Shown piece by piece: positions 7,847 to 16,785 of a stretch of DNA of 64,000 nucleotides (its first letter is position 1; each line of letters begins with the position of its first letter). The stretch comes from Paractinoplanes tereljensis. Lineage in GTDB: Bacteria > Actinomycetota > Actinomycetes > Mycobacteriales > Micromonosporaceae. The notes below the pieces were generated by a model. It worked only from the letters and a program-made list of their open reading frames with translations, was not told where the DNA came from and did no database searches. The translations under genes and the position numbers were made by a program. The stretch lies in NCBI RefSeq assembly GCF_016862435.1, contig NZ_BOMY01000025.1:1-64000 (forward strand). The letters run 5' to 3'.

Positions 7847-9205
7847 TTAGCTCAGGCGTTCGACGTGCGCGCCCAGGGCGGCCAGCTTGTTCTCGAAGTC
7901 CTCGTAGCCGCGGTTGATCAGGTCTACGCCGTACACCCGGGAGGTGCCCTCGGCGGCCAGCGCCGCGATCAGGTGGGCGAAGCCGGCCCGCAGGTCGGGG
8001 ATCACCAGGTCGGCCGCGTGCAGTTTGGACGGGCCGGCGATGACCGCCGAGTGCTTGAAGTTGCGGCGCCCGAACCGGCACGGGGTGCCACCGAGGCAGT
8101 CCCGGTAGACCTGGATGGTGGCGCCCATCTGGTTGAGCGCGTCGGTGTAGCCGAGCCGCTGCTCATACACCGTCTCGTGCATGATCGACAGGCCGCGGGC
8201 CTGGGTCAGCGCGACCACCAGCGGCTGCTGCCAGTCGGTCATGAAACCGGGGTGTACGTCGGTCTCCAGCGCCACCGGCTGCAGGTCGCCGCCCGGGTGC
8301 CAGAACTTGATGCCACCCTCGACGCCGGTGACCCCGGGCCGGCCGACCCGGTCATCGGTGACCTCGAACTCGCCGCCGATCGAGCGGAACACGTTCAGGA
8401 ACGTCATCATGTCGGCCTGCCGGGCGCCGAGCACCTCGATCTCGCCCTTGGTGGCCAGCGCGGCCGCGGCCCAGCTGGCCGCCTCGATCCGGTCCGGGAT
8501 CGGCTTGTGCGCGTAACCGTGCAGCTTGGGCACACCCTGGATCTCGATGACCCGGTCGGTGTGCACCGTGATGATGCCGCCCATCTTCTGCAGCACGCAG
8601 ATCAGGTCCATGATCTCCGGCTCGATGGCGGCGTTGCGCAGCTCGGTGGTGCCCTCGGCGCGGACGGCGGTGAGCAGCACCTGCTCGGTGGCGCCGACGC
8701 TCGGGTAGGGCAGCTCCAGCTTGGCGCCGTGCAGGCCGTTGGGCGCGCTCAGGTGCATGCCCTCGGGCGCCTTGTCGACGACCGCGCCGAACTCGCGCAG
8801 CGCCTGGATGTGGAAGTCGATCGGGCGCGGGCCGATGTGGCAGCCGCCCAGGTCGGGGATGAACGCGCGGCCGAGCCGGTGCAGCAGCGGGCCGCAGAAC
8901 AGGATCGGGATCCGGCTCGAGCCGGCGTGCACGTTGATCTCGTCGGTGCTGGCGCTCTCCACGTTCGTGGGGTCCATCACCAGCTCGCCGTCGTCGGCGC
9001 CGTCGGTGACCTTGACGCCGTGCAGTTCGAGCAGGCCGCGGACGACCTCGACGTCGCGGATGCGCGGGACGTCGAACAGGCGGCTCGGGGTCTCGCCCAG
9101 CAGGGCGGCGACCATCGCCTTCGAGATGAGGTTCTTCGCGCCACGGACCCGGATCTGACCTTGCAACGGCGTACCGCCGTGCACGACCAAGACGTCGTCG
9201 GTCAA
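7847..9205 (-). CDS. murA: UDP-N-acetylglucosamine 1-carboxyvinyltransferase
   Basis: 452 residues. MurA transfers enolpyruvate from PEP to UDP-GlcNAc, the first committed step of peptidoglycan synthesis in the cytoplasm. The N-terminal GAKN motif binds UDP-GlcNAc, and the catalytic loop LGGCHIGPRPID carries the cysteine equivalent to Cys115 of E. coli, the residue fosfomycin alkylates. The late motif VIPDLRAGFAHLIAALAAEG and the RGYE/F C-terminus fit the family. A TTG start is chosen because GGAGG lies 5 bases upstream and the protein then begins as Streptomyces homologues do; the frame extends to 9301. Confidence 0.93.
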   Translation of the reverse strand: MTDDVLVVHGGTPLQGQIRVRGAKNLISKAMVAALLGETPSRLFDVPRIRDVEVVRGLLELHGVKVTDGADDGELVMDPTNVESASTDEINVHAGSSRIPILFCGPLLHRLGRAFIPDLGGCHIGPRPIDFHIQALREFGAVVDKAPEGMHLSAPNGLHGAKLELPYPSVGATEQVLLTAVRAEGTTELRNAAIEPEIMDLICVLQKMGGIITVHTDRVIEIQGVPKLHGYAHKPIPDRIEAASWAAAALATKGEIEVLGARQADMMTFLNVFRSIGGEFEVTDDRVGRPGVTGVEGGIKFWHPGGDLQPVALETDVHPGFMTDWQQPLVVALTQARGLSIMHETVYEQRLGYTDALNQMGATIQVYRDCLGGTPCRFGRRNFKHSAVIAGPSKLHAADLVIPDLRAGFAHLIAALAAEGTSRVYGVDLINRGYEDFENKLAALGAHVERLS

Positions 9206-9417
9206 CGTAACCTCCAGCCGGCGGGCGATCGGGGCGCCCGAGTGTTTGTCGAGGGGGCAGAACGCGGGAGGGGGTACCCGATTCTGCAACCGGGGAAGCA
9301 TAGCCCTGAGTGACGATTAGGGAAGTCGGCACAACGGTCACTTGGGGAGAAAGCATTACAGTCTTAAGTCAGATTTAGGGCGGCGGGTGGGGTGGCGGAC
9401 GTGGCTAAGGCAACATT

Positions 9418-9444
9418 AAGGCGCCGCCCAGCGGACGGCGCCTT
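9418..9444 (-). terminator. Hairpin downstream of nadA
   Basis: AAGGCGCCG (9418-9426) pairs with CGGCGCCTT (9436-9444) around a 9-nt loop. It sits just after the nadA stop. There is no real T-run on the minus strand, so it is a weak or factor-assisted terminator. Confidence 0.5.
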
Positions 9445-9459
9445 TGTCATCACTTAGGG

Positions 9460-10638
9460 TTACGGCAGGGCCAGCATTTGGTCGAGAGCCACCCGTGCGT
9501 GGTGTGCCGTGTCGGGGTCGACCGAGATCTGGTTCGGCACCCGGCCGGCCACCAGTTCCTCCAGCGCCCACACCAGGTGGGGCAGGTCGATCCGGTTCAT
9601 CGTCGAGCAGTAACAGACGGCCCGGTCGAGGAACATGATCTGCTTGTCGGGGTGGGCCAGCGCCATCCGGCGTACCAGATTGAGCTCGGTCCCGACCGCC
9701 CAGCTCGACCCCGGCTCGGCCGCGTCCAGCGCCCGGATGATGTATTCGGTCGAGCCGACGAAGTCGGCGGCCCGCACCACGTCGTGCCGGCACTCGGGGT
9801 GGACCAGCACGTTCACGCCCGGAACCCGCTCGCGCACCTCGCGCACGCTGTCCAGGGTGAAGCGGCCGTGCACCGAGCAGTGCCCCCGCCACAGGATCAT
9901 CCGGGCGTTGCGCAGCTGCTCGTCGGTCAGCCCGCCGCCCGGCTTGTGCGGGTCGTAAAGAACACAATCATCAAGATCAAAGCCCATTTCCAGTACGGCG
10001 GTGTTCCGCCCCAGGTGCTGGTCGGGCAGGAAGAACACCTTGGAGCCCTGCTCGAACGACCAGTCCAGGGCCCGCTTGGCGTTCGACGACGTGCAGACCA
10101 CACCCTTGTTGCGCCCGACGAAGCCCTTGATGTCGGCCGACGAGTTCATGTAGGTCACCGGGACGATCTCACCGGTGATACCCAGGTCCTCGAAGCGCTC
10201 CCAGGCGGTCTCCACCTGGCCCAGCACGGCCATGTCGGCCATCGAGCAGCCGGCCGCCAGGTCGGGCAGGATGACCTTCTGATCGGGAGTGGTCAGGATG
10301 TCCGCGCTCTCGGCCATGAAGTGCACGCCGCAGAACAGGATGAACTCGGCATCCGGCCGGGCCGCCGCCTGCTGGGCGAGCTTGAACGAGTCGCCGGTGA
10401 CGTCGGCGAACTGGATGACCTCGTCGCGCTGGTAGTGATGGCCGAGCACGAAGACCCGGTTACCGAGCGCGGCCTTGGCCGCGGTCGCCCGGGCGACCAG
10501 GTCGGGGTCGCTGGGAGCGGGAAGGTCACCGGGGCAGTCCACGCCACGCTCGGAGGCGGGATCGGTGCCACGGCCGAGCAGAAGAAGCGCGGTTGCCGTA
10601 CTGGCGGGTTCGATCCAGGTCGAGGTCACGAAAGTCAT
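9460..10638 (-). CDS. nadA: Quinolinate synthase
   Basis: 392 residues. NadA condenses iminoaspartate with dihydroxyacetone phosphate to quinolinate in de novo NAD synthesis, using a [4Fe-4S] cluster. Family landmarks are FVLGHHYQRDEVIQFAD, PDLAAGCSMADMA, MNSSADIKGFVGR, FLPDQHLGRNT and WRGHCSVHGRF; three conserved cysteines (in AAGCSMA, HPECRHD and the C-terminal CYCSTMNRID region) are candidate cluster ligands. The ATG at 10638 gives an N-terminus like other actinobacterial NadA proteins. It is divergent from glycerate kinase across 59 bp. nadB and nadC are not next to it. Confidence 0.95.
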   Translation of the reverse strand: MTFVTSTWIEPASTATALLLLGRGTDPASERGVDCPGDLPAPSDPDLVARATAAKAALGNRVFVLGHHYQRDEVIQFADVTGDSFKLAQQAAARPDAEFILFCGVHFMAESADILTTPDQKVILPDLAAGCSMADMAVLGQVETAWERFEDLGITGEIVPVTYMNSSADIKGFVGRNKGVVCTSSNAKRALDWSFEQGSKVFFLPDQHLGRNTAVLEMGFDLDDCVLYDPHKPGGGLTDEQLRNARMILWRGHCSVHGRFTLDSVREVRERVPGVNVLVHPECRHDVVRAADFVGSTEYIIRALDAAEPGSSWAVGTELNLVRRMALAHPDKQIMFLDRAVCYCSTMNRIDLPHLVWALEELVAGRVPNQISVDPDTAHHARVALDQMLALP

Positions 10639-10697
10639 CGTCGCACAGCGCGGGACGGTCATCTGCTTCGCTGAACGTGGCCTGCCACACTCAGGCG

Positions 10698-11801
10698 GTG
10701 CGCGTACTGATCTGTCCGGACAAGTTCGCCGGGACCCTCTCCGCATCCGCCGTCGCCGATGCGGTCGAGGCCGGCTGGTCCGCCTCCGACATCATCGTGA
10801 AACGGCCCCTCTCGGACGGCGGCCCCGGCTTCGTCGAGGTGCTCGCGGCCGCGCTGAACGGCCGGCTGATCCCGGTGGAGACGGTCGACCCGCTGGGCCG
10901 GCCGGCCCGCGGCGAGATCCTGCTGGCCGGCAACACCGCCTACGTGGAGAGCGCCCAGGCCTGCGGCCTGCACCTGCTGACCCGCGAGGAACGCGACCCC
11001 AACGTCACCACCTCGTACGGCCTGGGCCTGCTGCTGATGGCGGCGGTCGAGGCCGGCGCGGCCGAGGTGGTGATCGGGCTGGGCGGCTCGGCGGTCAACG
11101 ACGCGGGGGCCGGCATGCTGGCCGCGCTCGGCGCCGCCCCGGTCGACGTGGCGGGCTACGCGCTGCCGTACGGCGGGGCCTACCTGAACGCGGCGGCGGC
11201 CCTGGCCGGCCCGCCCCGGCTGCGGCAGGTGCGGCTGGTCGCGGCCACCGACGTCGACAACCCGCTGATCGGCCTGCACGGCGCCAGCAAGATCTACGGC
11301 CCACAGAAGGGCGCCAGCGAGGAGGACGTCTACCGCCTGGACGCCGCGCTCGAGCAGTTCGCCGGCGTGCTGGAGACGGCGTTCGGGGTAACCGGCCTGG
11401 CGAACGCCCCGGGCGCCGGCGCGGCCGGTGGCATCGGCGCCGCGCTGATCGCCCTGGGCGGCCAGATCATCTCCGGCATCGGCCTGGTCACCGAGCTGAT
11501 CGGGCTGGCCGGCGAGCTGGACGCGGCCGAGCTGGTGATCACCGGGGAGGGGTCCTTCGACCACCAGTCGCTGCGCGGCAAGGTGGTGGCCGGCATCGCG
11601 AACGGCGCCCGCGACCGGGGCCTGCCCTGCATCGTGGTGTGTGGCCGCAACGAGACCGGTTTCCGCGAGGCGGCCAGTGCCGGGGTCACCGAGACGGTGT
11701 CGCTCACCGATCATTTCGGGTCGGAGAAGACCGCCCTGGCCGAGCCCGCCCGGGGTCTCACCGAGATCGCGGGTGAACTTGCGCAACACTGGAGCAGGTG
11801 A
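10698..11801 (+). CDS. Glycerate kinase
   Basis: A 367-residue GlxK/GarK-type glycerate 2-kinase, with ATP-dependent phosphorylation of D-glycerate. Family landmarks are the N-terminal ICPDKFAGTLSA, PLSDGGPGF, the glycine-rich GLGGSAVNDAGAGML loop, GASKIYGPQKGA and TGEGSFDHQSLRGKV. The GTG start at 10698 gives the exact family N-terminus. It is divergent from nadA and lies upstream of erpA in the same order as the Rv2205c-Rv2204c region of mycobacteria. Its physiological input (glycine or glyoxylate metabolism) is not evident here. Confidence 0.9.
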   Translation: MRVLICPDKFAGTLSASAVADAVEAGWSASDIIVKRPLSDGGPGFVEVLAAALNGRLIPVETVDPLGRPARGEILLAGNTAYVESAQACGLHLLTREERDPNVTTSYGLGLLLMAAVEAGAAEVVIGLGGSAVNDAGAGMLAALGAAPVDVAGYALPYGGAYLNAAAALAGPPRLRQVRLVAATDVDNPLIGLHGASKIYGPQKGASEEDVYRLDAALEQFAGVLETAFGVTGLANAPGAGAAGGIGAALIALGGQIISGIGLVTELIGLAGELDAAELVITGEGSFDHQSLRGKVVAGIANGARDRGLPCIVVCGRNETGFREAASAGVTETVSLTDHFGSEKTALAEPARGLTEIAGELAQHWSR

Positions 11802-11888
11802 CCTGGGCCACCAGGATTGGGAATCATCCCGATCAGGGTTAGCGTTGGGCGGTACGGCAGATGACCGCACTTGGCAGGGAGATACGCA

Positions 11889-12257
11889 GTGACCACTGAA
11901 GCGCACATTCAGTCGACCGAGGCCGCCGCCCCGACCGGCGTCATTCTGACCGACGTCGCCGCGGTGAAGGTCAAGGCCCTGATCGAGCAGGAAGGGCGCG
12001 ATGACCTGCGCCTGCGCATCGCCGTTCAGCCCGGTGGCTGCTCCGGCCTGCGCTACCAGCTGTTCTTCGACGAGCGCTCGCTCGACGGCGACGTGGTGAA
12101 CGACTTCGACGGTGTCGGTGTCGTCGTCGACCGGATGAGCGCTCCCTACCTCGCGGGCGCGACCATCGACTTCGCCGACCGGATCGACGCCCAGGGCTTC
12201 ACGATCGACAACCCGAACGCGCAGAACTCCTGCGCCTGCGGTGACTCGTTCCACTAA
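11889..12257 (+). CDS. erpA: A-type iron-sulfur cluster insertion protein
   Basis: 122 residues. ErpA/IscA-type carriers deliver Fe-S clusters to apo-enzymes. The three conserved cysteines are visible in PGGCSG and in the C-terminal NSCACGDSF. The GTG start follows GCAGGGAG by about 7 bases. It is monocistronic with a strong hairpin downstream. Nearby Fe-S clients include NadA and the Rieske protein QcrA, and a cysteine desulfurase lies 3 kb away, but no suf or isc operon is present here. Confidence 0.93.
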   Translation: MTTEAHIQSTEAAAPTGVILTDVAAVKVKALIEQEGRDDLRLRIAVQPGGCSGLRYQLFFDERSLDGDVVNDFDGVGVVVDRMSAPYLAGATIDFADRIDAQGFTIDNPNAQNSCACGDSFH

Positions 12258-12274
12258 AGCACCGAATCCTCGTT

Positions 12275-12304
12275 GCAGGCCGTCCCGTTAACGGGGCGGC
12301 CTGC
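12275..12304 (+). terminator. Hairpin after erpA
   Basis: Left arm 12275-12289 and right arm 12290-12304 pair over 15 positions with one G-U, centred on GTTAAC. It is located 18 bp after the erpA stop. There is no T-run, as is common for actinobacterial hairpin terminators. Confidence 0.6.
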
Positions 12305-12367
12305 TGCGCGTAACGTGCCGGTAGGCTTCGCTCGTAACGCCCCCTTTCCCCAACCTCGAGGGCCGAC

Positions 12368-13348
12368 ATGAAGATCGCCGTCACCGGCTCGATCGCCACC
12401 GACCACCTCATGCACTTCCCGGGCCGGTTCGCCGAGCAGCTCATTGCCGACCAGCTGCACAAGGTCTCGCTCTCCTTCCTCGTCGACGACCTGGTGGTCC
12501 GGCGCGGCGGGGTGGCCAGCAACATCTCGTTCGGCATGGGCAAGCTGGGGCTGCGCCCGATCCTGGTGGGCGCGGTCGGCGCCGACTTCGCCGACTACCG
12601 GTCCTGGCTCGAGCGGCACGGCGTCGACTGCGACTCGGTGCACGTCAGCGAGGTGGCGCACACCGCCCGGTTCGTCTGCACCACCGACGACGACCTCAAC
12701 CAGATCGCCTCGTTCTACGCGGGCGCGATGTCCGAGGCCCGCAACATCGAGCTGTCCCCGGTCAACGAGCGGGCCGGCGGCCTCGACCTCGTGCTGATCA
12801 GCGCGAACGACCCGGCCGCGATGATCCGCCACTCGCAGGAGTGCCGGGCCCGGGGCTTCAAGTTCGCGGCCGACCCGTCGCAGCAGCTCGCCCGGATGGA
12901 CGGCAGCGACGTGCTGACCCTGATCTCCGGCGCCGAGTACCTGCTGACCAACGACTACGAGCGGTCGCTGCTGGAGACCAAGGCCGGCCTCACCGGCGAC
13001 CAGGTCCTGGAGCAGGTCAAGATCCGGGTGACCACGCTCGGCAAGGACGGCGTCGAGATCACCGGCCGCGGCATCGAGCGCATCCACGTGCCGGTCGCCC
13101 GCGACGTCATCCCCGAGGACCCGACCGGCGTCGGCGACGGCTTCCGGGCCGGCTTCTTCGCGGCCATCGGCTGGGGCCTCGGCCTCGAGCGGGCCGCCCA
13201 GGTGGGCTCGCTGGTGGCGGCGCTGGTGCTGGAGTCGGTCGGCCCGCAGGAGTACGACGTGCGGTCCGAGGACTTCGCGAAGCGGTTCGCCGACTCGTAC
13301 GGCGACGAGGCCGCCGCCGAGATCAAGCAGTTCCTCCCGACCGCCTGA
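12368..13348 (+). CDS. adoK: Adenosine kinase, PfkB family
   Basis: 326 residues. It phosphorylates adenosine to AMP in purine salvage. It resembles mycobacterial AdoK (Rv2202c) closely: ITGSIATDHLM-type N-terminus (AVTGSIATDHLMHFPGR), RRGGVASNISFGM for substrate binding, FVCTTDDDLNQIASFYAG, ADPSQQLARM, LLTNDYE and the C-terminal PfkB signature DPTGVGDGFRAGF with the catalytic aspartate. A -10-like TAGGCT lies about 35 bp upstream. The next gene starts 1 bp after its stop, so the two are cotranscribed. Confidence 0.93.
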   Translation: MKIAVTGSIATDHLMHFPGRFAEQLIADQLHKVSLSFLVDDLVVRRGGVASNISFGMGKLGLRPILVGAVGADFADYRSWLERHGVDCDSVHVSEVAHTARFVCTTDDDLNQIASFYAGAMSEARNIELSPVNERAGGLDLVLISANDPAAMIRHSQECRARGFKFAADPSQQLARMDGSDVLTLISGAEYLLTNDYERSLLETKAGLTGDQVLEQVKIRVTTLGKDGVEITGRGIERIHVPVARDVIPEDPTGVGDGFRAGFFAAIGWGLGLERAAQVGSLVAALVLESVGPQEYDVRSEDFAKRFADSYGDEAAAEIKQFLPTA

Positions 13349-13349
13349 G

Positions 13350-13847
13350 ATGCTCGCCGTCTTCGCCGGGCTGCCGGGTGTCGGAAAGAGCACGCTTGCC
13401 GCGCGGGTGGCCACCGAGCTGCCCGCGGCGGTGCTCGCCGTCGACACCGTCGACTTCACGCTGCAGCGCTATGAGGTGACCGAACCGCGGCCGGGTTATG
13501 CGGCCTACGGGGTGGTGGCGGCGCTGGCCGAGGCGCAGTTGCGGATCGGCCACCACGTGATCATCGACGCGGTCAGCCCGGTGAAGGCAGCCCGGCAGCT
13601 CTGGATCGAGGTGGCCGAGCGGGCCGGCGTGCCGCTGAAGGTGGTCGAGGTCGTCTGCGGGGACGACGCCGAGCACCGGCGGCGGGTCGAGGCCCGCTAC
13701 GCGTCCCGCGACCACGACAGCATCCCGGACTGGGTGCGGGTGCTGGAGCGGCAGAAGGAGTACGAGCCGTACCTGGGCCCGCGCCTGGTGGTCGATACCC
13801 ACCTGGCCAAGGATCCGGTCGAGCCGGTGGTGGCGTACCTCAGCTGA
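13350..13847 (+). CDS. P-loop kinase-like ATPase
   Basis: A 165-residue single-domain protein. Walker A is GLPGVGKST (residues 7-15). The later IIDAVSP segment and the RRRVEARYASRDHD segment resemble AAA_33/zeta-toxin-like small kinases that phosphorylate small molecules. The substrate cannot be told. It is translationally linked to adoK by a TGAGATG junction, which hints at a nucleoside- or sugar-related role. Its 3' end overlaps the end of the convergent tusA-like gene by 8 bp. Confidence 0.8.
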   Translation: MLAVFAGLPGVGKSTLAARVATELPAAVLAVDTVDFTLQRYEVTEPRPGYAAYGVVAALAEAQLRIGHHVIIDAVSPVKAARQLWIEVAERAGVPLKVVEVVCGDDAEHRRRVEARYASRDHDSIPDWVRVLERQKEYEPYLGPRLVVDTHLAKDPVEPVVAYLS

Positions 13848-14052
13848 GCCTGCGCACCTCGAAGGCGTTCGCCGCCGGGGAGCCCAGGTATTCCTGCTCC
13901 TTCATCCGGCACCAGGCCGGAATGTCGTTGGCCGCCGCCGGGTCGTCCGCGAGCACCCGGATCACGTCCCCGATACCGACATTTCGGATTTTGCGCGCTA
14001 AAGCGATCACCGGGAGCGGGCACTTATGCCCGAGGCAGTCCAGCTCGATCAC
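13840..14052 (-). CDS. TusA-family sulfur carrier
   Basis: A 70-residue protein starting IELDCLGHKCPLPVIALAR, the TusA/SirA/YedF signature with the sulfur-carrying cysteine in the CPxP motif (CPLP). It probably accepts persulfide sulfur from the cysteine desulfurase encoded immediately upstream, whose stop overlaps this GTG start. The pair looks like a dedicated sulfur relay. Too short for any additional domain. Confidence 0.9.
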   Translation of the reverse strand: MIELDCLGHKCPLPVIALARKIRNVGIGDVIRVLADDPAAANDIPAWCRMKEQEYLGSPAANAFEVRRLS

Positions 14053-15194
14053 ATTCCCGCCTCGGCCCGGATGCCGGCCACCAGGCCCGGCAGCACCGAC
14101 AGGAAGCGGTCGACCTCCTCGGCCGTCGTGCCGCGATGCAGCGAGACCCGCACGTTGCCGTGGCTGAGCACGCCCATCGCCTCCAGCACGTGGCTCGGCC
14201 GCAGCGTCGACGCGGTGCACGACGAGCCGGAGGAGACCGCGAACCCCTGCCGGTCCAGCGCGTGCAGCAGCGCCTCGCCGTCGACGTAGAGGCAGGAGAA
14301 GGTGACCAGGTGCGGCAGCCGCTCCACCGGGTCGCCGACGATCTCGACGTCCGGCACGGTCGCCGCCACCCGCTCGCGGATGCGATCGACCAGGGAAGAC
14401 AACCGCACGGCCTCGGCCTGCGCCTCGCCCAGAACGGCGCGCAGGCTCGCCGCCGCGGCCACCGCGGCCGGCAGATCGAGAGCGCCCGGCAGGCCGGGGC
14501 GATAAAGATCATCCTGCGGGTACGGCGAGATCCAGCGCACACCCTTACGGACCACGAGCACGCCCACCCCCGGCGGACCGCCCCACTTGTGCGCGCTCGC
14601 GCTGAGCAGTGACCACCCGGCCGGCATCGGCACCCGGCCGACCGACTGGGCCGCGTCCACGTAGAGCGGCACCCCGGCCTCGGCGCAGTAGCCGGCCGCC
14701 GCGGCCACCGGCTGCACCGTCCCGGCCTCGTGGCTCGCCGAGATCAAACTGGCCAGGGCCACGCCCGGTGCCGCGACCGCCTGCTCCCAGGCGTCCAGGT
14801 CGAGCCGGCCCAGGCGATCGACGCCCACCTCGGTGGCCTTTCCCCGGGCCGCGGCGTGCAGGACGGCCGAGTGCTCGATCGCCGAATGCACCAGCGTGTC
14901 GCCCCGGCGGGCCCGTCCGGCCAGTCCACCGAGTACGGCCGCTTGCGCCGCAGCCGTACCCGACGGCCACAGTGACACCTCGTCCACCCGTACGCCCAGA
15001 GCCTCGGCGAACGCGGCGTGCGTCGCGTCCCGCAGCTGCTGGGCCCGCCGGCCGGCGGAATAGAGGCGGGCCGGATCGGCCCAGCCGTCAGCCAGCGCCG
15101 CGGTCAGCGCCTCGGCGGCCACCGGATGCAGTGGAACCGCGCTGGCCGCGTCCATATAAGCCGCCGTACCGGCGGGAACGCCCGTGTATTCCAC
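14049..15194 (-). CDS. Cysteine desulfurase (aminotransferase class V)
   Basis: A 381-residue PLP enzyme taking sulfur from cysteine. PLP-lysine lies in SASAHKWGGPPGVGVL, the aspartate that contacts PLP in LYVDAAQSVG, and the catalytic cysteine in the mobile loop SGSSCTASTLRPSHVL, an NifS/IscS (group I) arrangement. It overlaps the TusA-like gene and so is probably dedicated to sulfur relay (for example tRNA thiolation or cofactor synthesis) rather than bulk Fe-S assembly. It is divergent from ctaC across 168 bp. The ATG at 15194 gives the normal family N-terminus. Confidence 0.9.
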   Translation of the reverse strand: MEYTGVPAGTAAYMDAASAVPLHPVAAEALTAALADGWADPARLYSAGRRAQQLRDATHAAFAEALGVRVDEVSLWPSGTAAAQAAVLGGLAGRARRGDTLVHSAIEHSAVLHAAARGKATEVGVDRLGRLDLDAWEQAVAAPGVALASLISASHEAGTVQPVAAAAGYCAEAGVPLYVDAAQSVGRVPMPAGWSLLSASAHKWGGPPGVGVLVVRKGVRWISPYPQDDLYRPGLPGALDLPAAVAAAASLRAVLGEAQAEAVRLSSLVDRIRERVAATVPDVEIVGDPVERLPHLVTFSCLYVDGEALLHALDRQGFAVSSGSSCTASTLRPSHVLEAMGVLSHGNVRVSLHRGTTAEEVDRFLSVLPGLVAGIRAEAGM

Positions 15195-15362
15195 CCTGCG
15201 AACGGTATCGTCCGGTTGTTGAGGTGTACCCGCGGCGGTTGAAGATCCGACCCCCGCAACCGAACGGTAGGGCCAGGTCGAGTAATCTGCGACCGTCGGT
15301 ACGCCTTGCTGCCCAGTGTCTGATTTCGGGGCGGCGCGGCGCTGCTAAGGAGGCAAAAGCAG

Positions 15363-16289
15363 GTGGGCGCAAAGAGTTCGGCCGCACGGCCACGAGCGGC
15401 AGCCCGGATCGCCGGGCTCGGTCTCAGTGGTGCGGGGCTGCTGATGCTGCTCTCGGGCTGTTCCATTGAGGGCTTCGGGAAGGCATTCGGCAACTTCGGG
15501 TGGCCCAGCCGCGGCGTGAGCCTGCAGGCGCACAAGATGTATGACCTTTGGATCGCCTCGGTCATCGCGGCGCTGATCGTCGGCATCTTCGTGTGGGGCC
15601 TGATCTTCTGGTGCATCATCCGGTACCGCAAGCGTGGCGACGAGCTGCCCGTGCAGACCCGGTTCAACATGCCCATGGAGGTCCTCTACACGGTCACCCC
15701 GATCCTGATCGTGGCGGTGCTGTTCTACTACACCGCCATCGTGCAGACCGATGTGGACAAGCTCTCCAAGAACCCCGACCAGGTGGTCGAGGTCGTGGCG
15801 TTCAAGTGGCAGTGGCAGTTCAACTACCGCGACGGCATGGGCAAGGACGCCAACACGGTCGCCTCGACCGTCGGCTCGGCCGATGTCATCCCGCTGCTGG
15901 TGCTGCCGACCGGTGAGAAGATCCGCTTCGAGGAGACCAGCAAGGACGTCATCCACTCGTTCTGGGTGCCGGAGATGCTCTTCAAGCGCGACGTCTTCCC
16001 GGGCAGCGTGCGCAACGTCTTCGAGGTGACCCTCGACAAGGAGGGCCGCTACGTCGGCCGCTGCGCCGAGCTGTGCGGCACCTACCACGCCTTCATGCAG
16101 TTCGAGCTGGTCGTGGTCTCGCCGGACGACTTCGACAAATACCTGGCGGCGAAGAAGAGCGGTGCCACCACACAGGAGGCGATGATCGCGATCGGCAAGG
16201 AGCCGTACGCGGTTACCACCGAACCGCTGAACACCCGCCGCCAGTCGAGCAGCTGGAACCAGTCCAACACCGTCGCCGCGGGAAAGTAG
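15363..16289 (+). CDS. ctaC: Cytochrome c oxidase subunit II
   Basis: A 308-residue lipoprotein-type subunit II of the aa3 oxidase. A signal peptide ends in the lipobox LSGC (Cys33 predicted lipidated) and is followed by two transmembrane helices (about 62-86 and 108-127). The periplasmic CuA domain has H198 and the CAELCGTYHAFM motif (C234, C238, H242, M245), and KWQWQFNY is the aromatic path for electron entry. AAGGAGG lies before the GTG start. ctaF follows after 10 bp. The partner subunit I gene is not adjacent. Confidence 0.95.
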   Translation: MGAKSSAARPRAAARIAGLGLSGAGLLMLLSGCSIEGFGKAFGNFGWPSRGVSLQAHKMYDLWIASVIAALIVGIFVWGLIFWCIIRYRKRGDELPVQTRFNMPMEVLYTVTPILIVAVLFYYTAIVQTDVDKLSKNPDQVVEVVAFKWQWQFNYRDGMGKDANTVASTVGSADVIPLLVLPTGEKIRFEETSKDVIHSFWVPEMLFKRDVFPGSVRNVFEVTLDKEGRYVGRCAELCGTYHAFMQFELVVVSPDDFDKYLAAKKSGATTQEAMIAIGKEPYAVTTEPLNTRRQSSSWNQSNTVAAGK

Positions 16290-16299
16290 GGGTCACTCC

Positions 16300-16725
16300 G
16301 TGAAGACCGAATACAAGATCTTCTCCGGTGTCGCCGGCTTCCTGTTCGCTGCGGCGGCCCTCTACGGCTTCTGGACGCACGGCGAGACCGGGCAGGTGGA
16401 GTGGATCGGCGTGGTCGCGCTGATCATGTCTGGGCTGCTCTGCTCGATGTGCGGTGGCTTCTTCTGGTTCGTGGCTCGGCGCATCGACCTTCGCCCGGAG
16501 GACCGGGAGGACGGCGAGATCGCCGAGGGGGCGGGGGAGATCGGCTTCTTCAGCCCTGGGAGTTACTGGCCGTTCGGGATCGCGCTGTCGGCTTCGATTG
16601 CGGCGCTTGGGCTGGTGTTCTGGATGTGGTGGCTGATCGCGGTTGGGCTGATTCTGGTCATCTTCTCGGCTTCGTCGATGCTGTTTGAGTACTACAGCGG
16701 GACTCGGCATACCGCCGAGCACTGA
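16300..16725 (+). CDS. ctaF: Cytochrome c oxidase subunit IV (actinobacterial type)
   Basis: A 141-residue membrane protein with four hydrophobic segments and the family landmarks EWIGVVAL, LRPEDREDGEIAEGAGEIGFFSPGS and a C-terminal SMLFEYYSG. It is a structural subunit specific to actinobacterial aa3 oxidases. GTG start, 10 bp after ctaC. A very large hairpin lies about 60 bp after its stop. Confidence 0.93.
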   Translation: MKTEYKIFSGVAGFLFAAAALYGFWTHGETGQVEWIGVVALIMSGLLCSMCGGFFWFVARRIDLRPEDREDGEIAEGAGEIGFFSPGSYWPFGIALSASIAALGLVFWMWWLIAVGLILVIFSASSMLFEYYSGTRHTAEH

Positions 16726-16785
16726 GCTCTGGCTGGGCTTGGTGGTTTGCGCTGCTGAGCTGGCTGGCTTCGCTTCGCTCAGCGG

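Noticed and set aside
15363..16725. Deletion of ctaD between ctaC and ctaF
   Set aside because: The junction is a clean 10-bp gap with proper start signals, and mycobacteria show the same arrangement.
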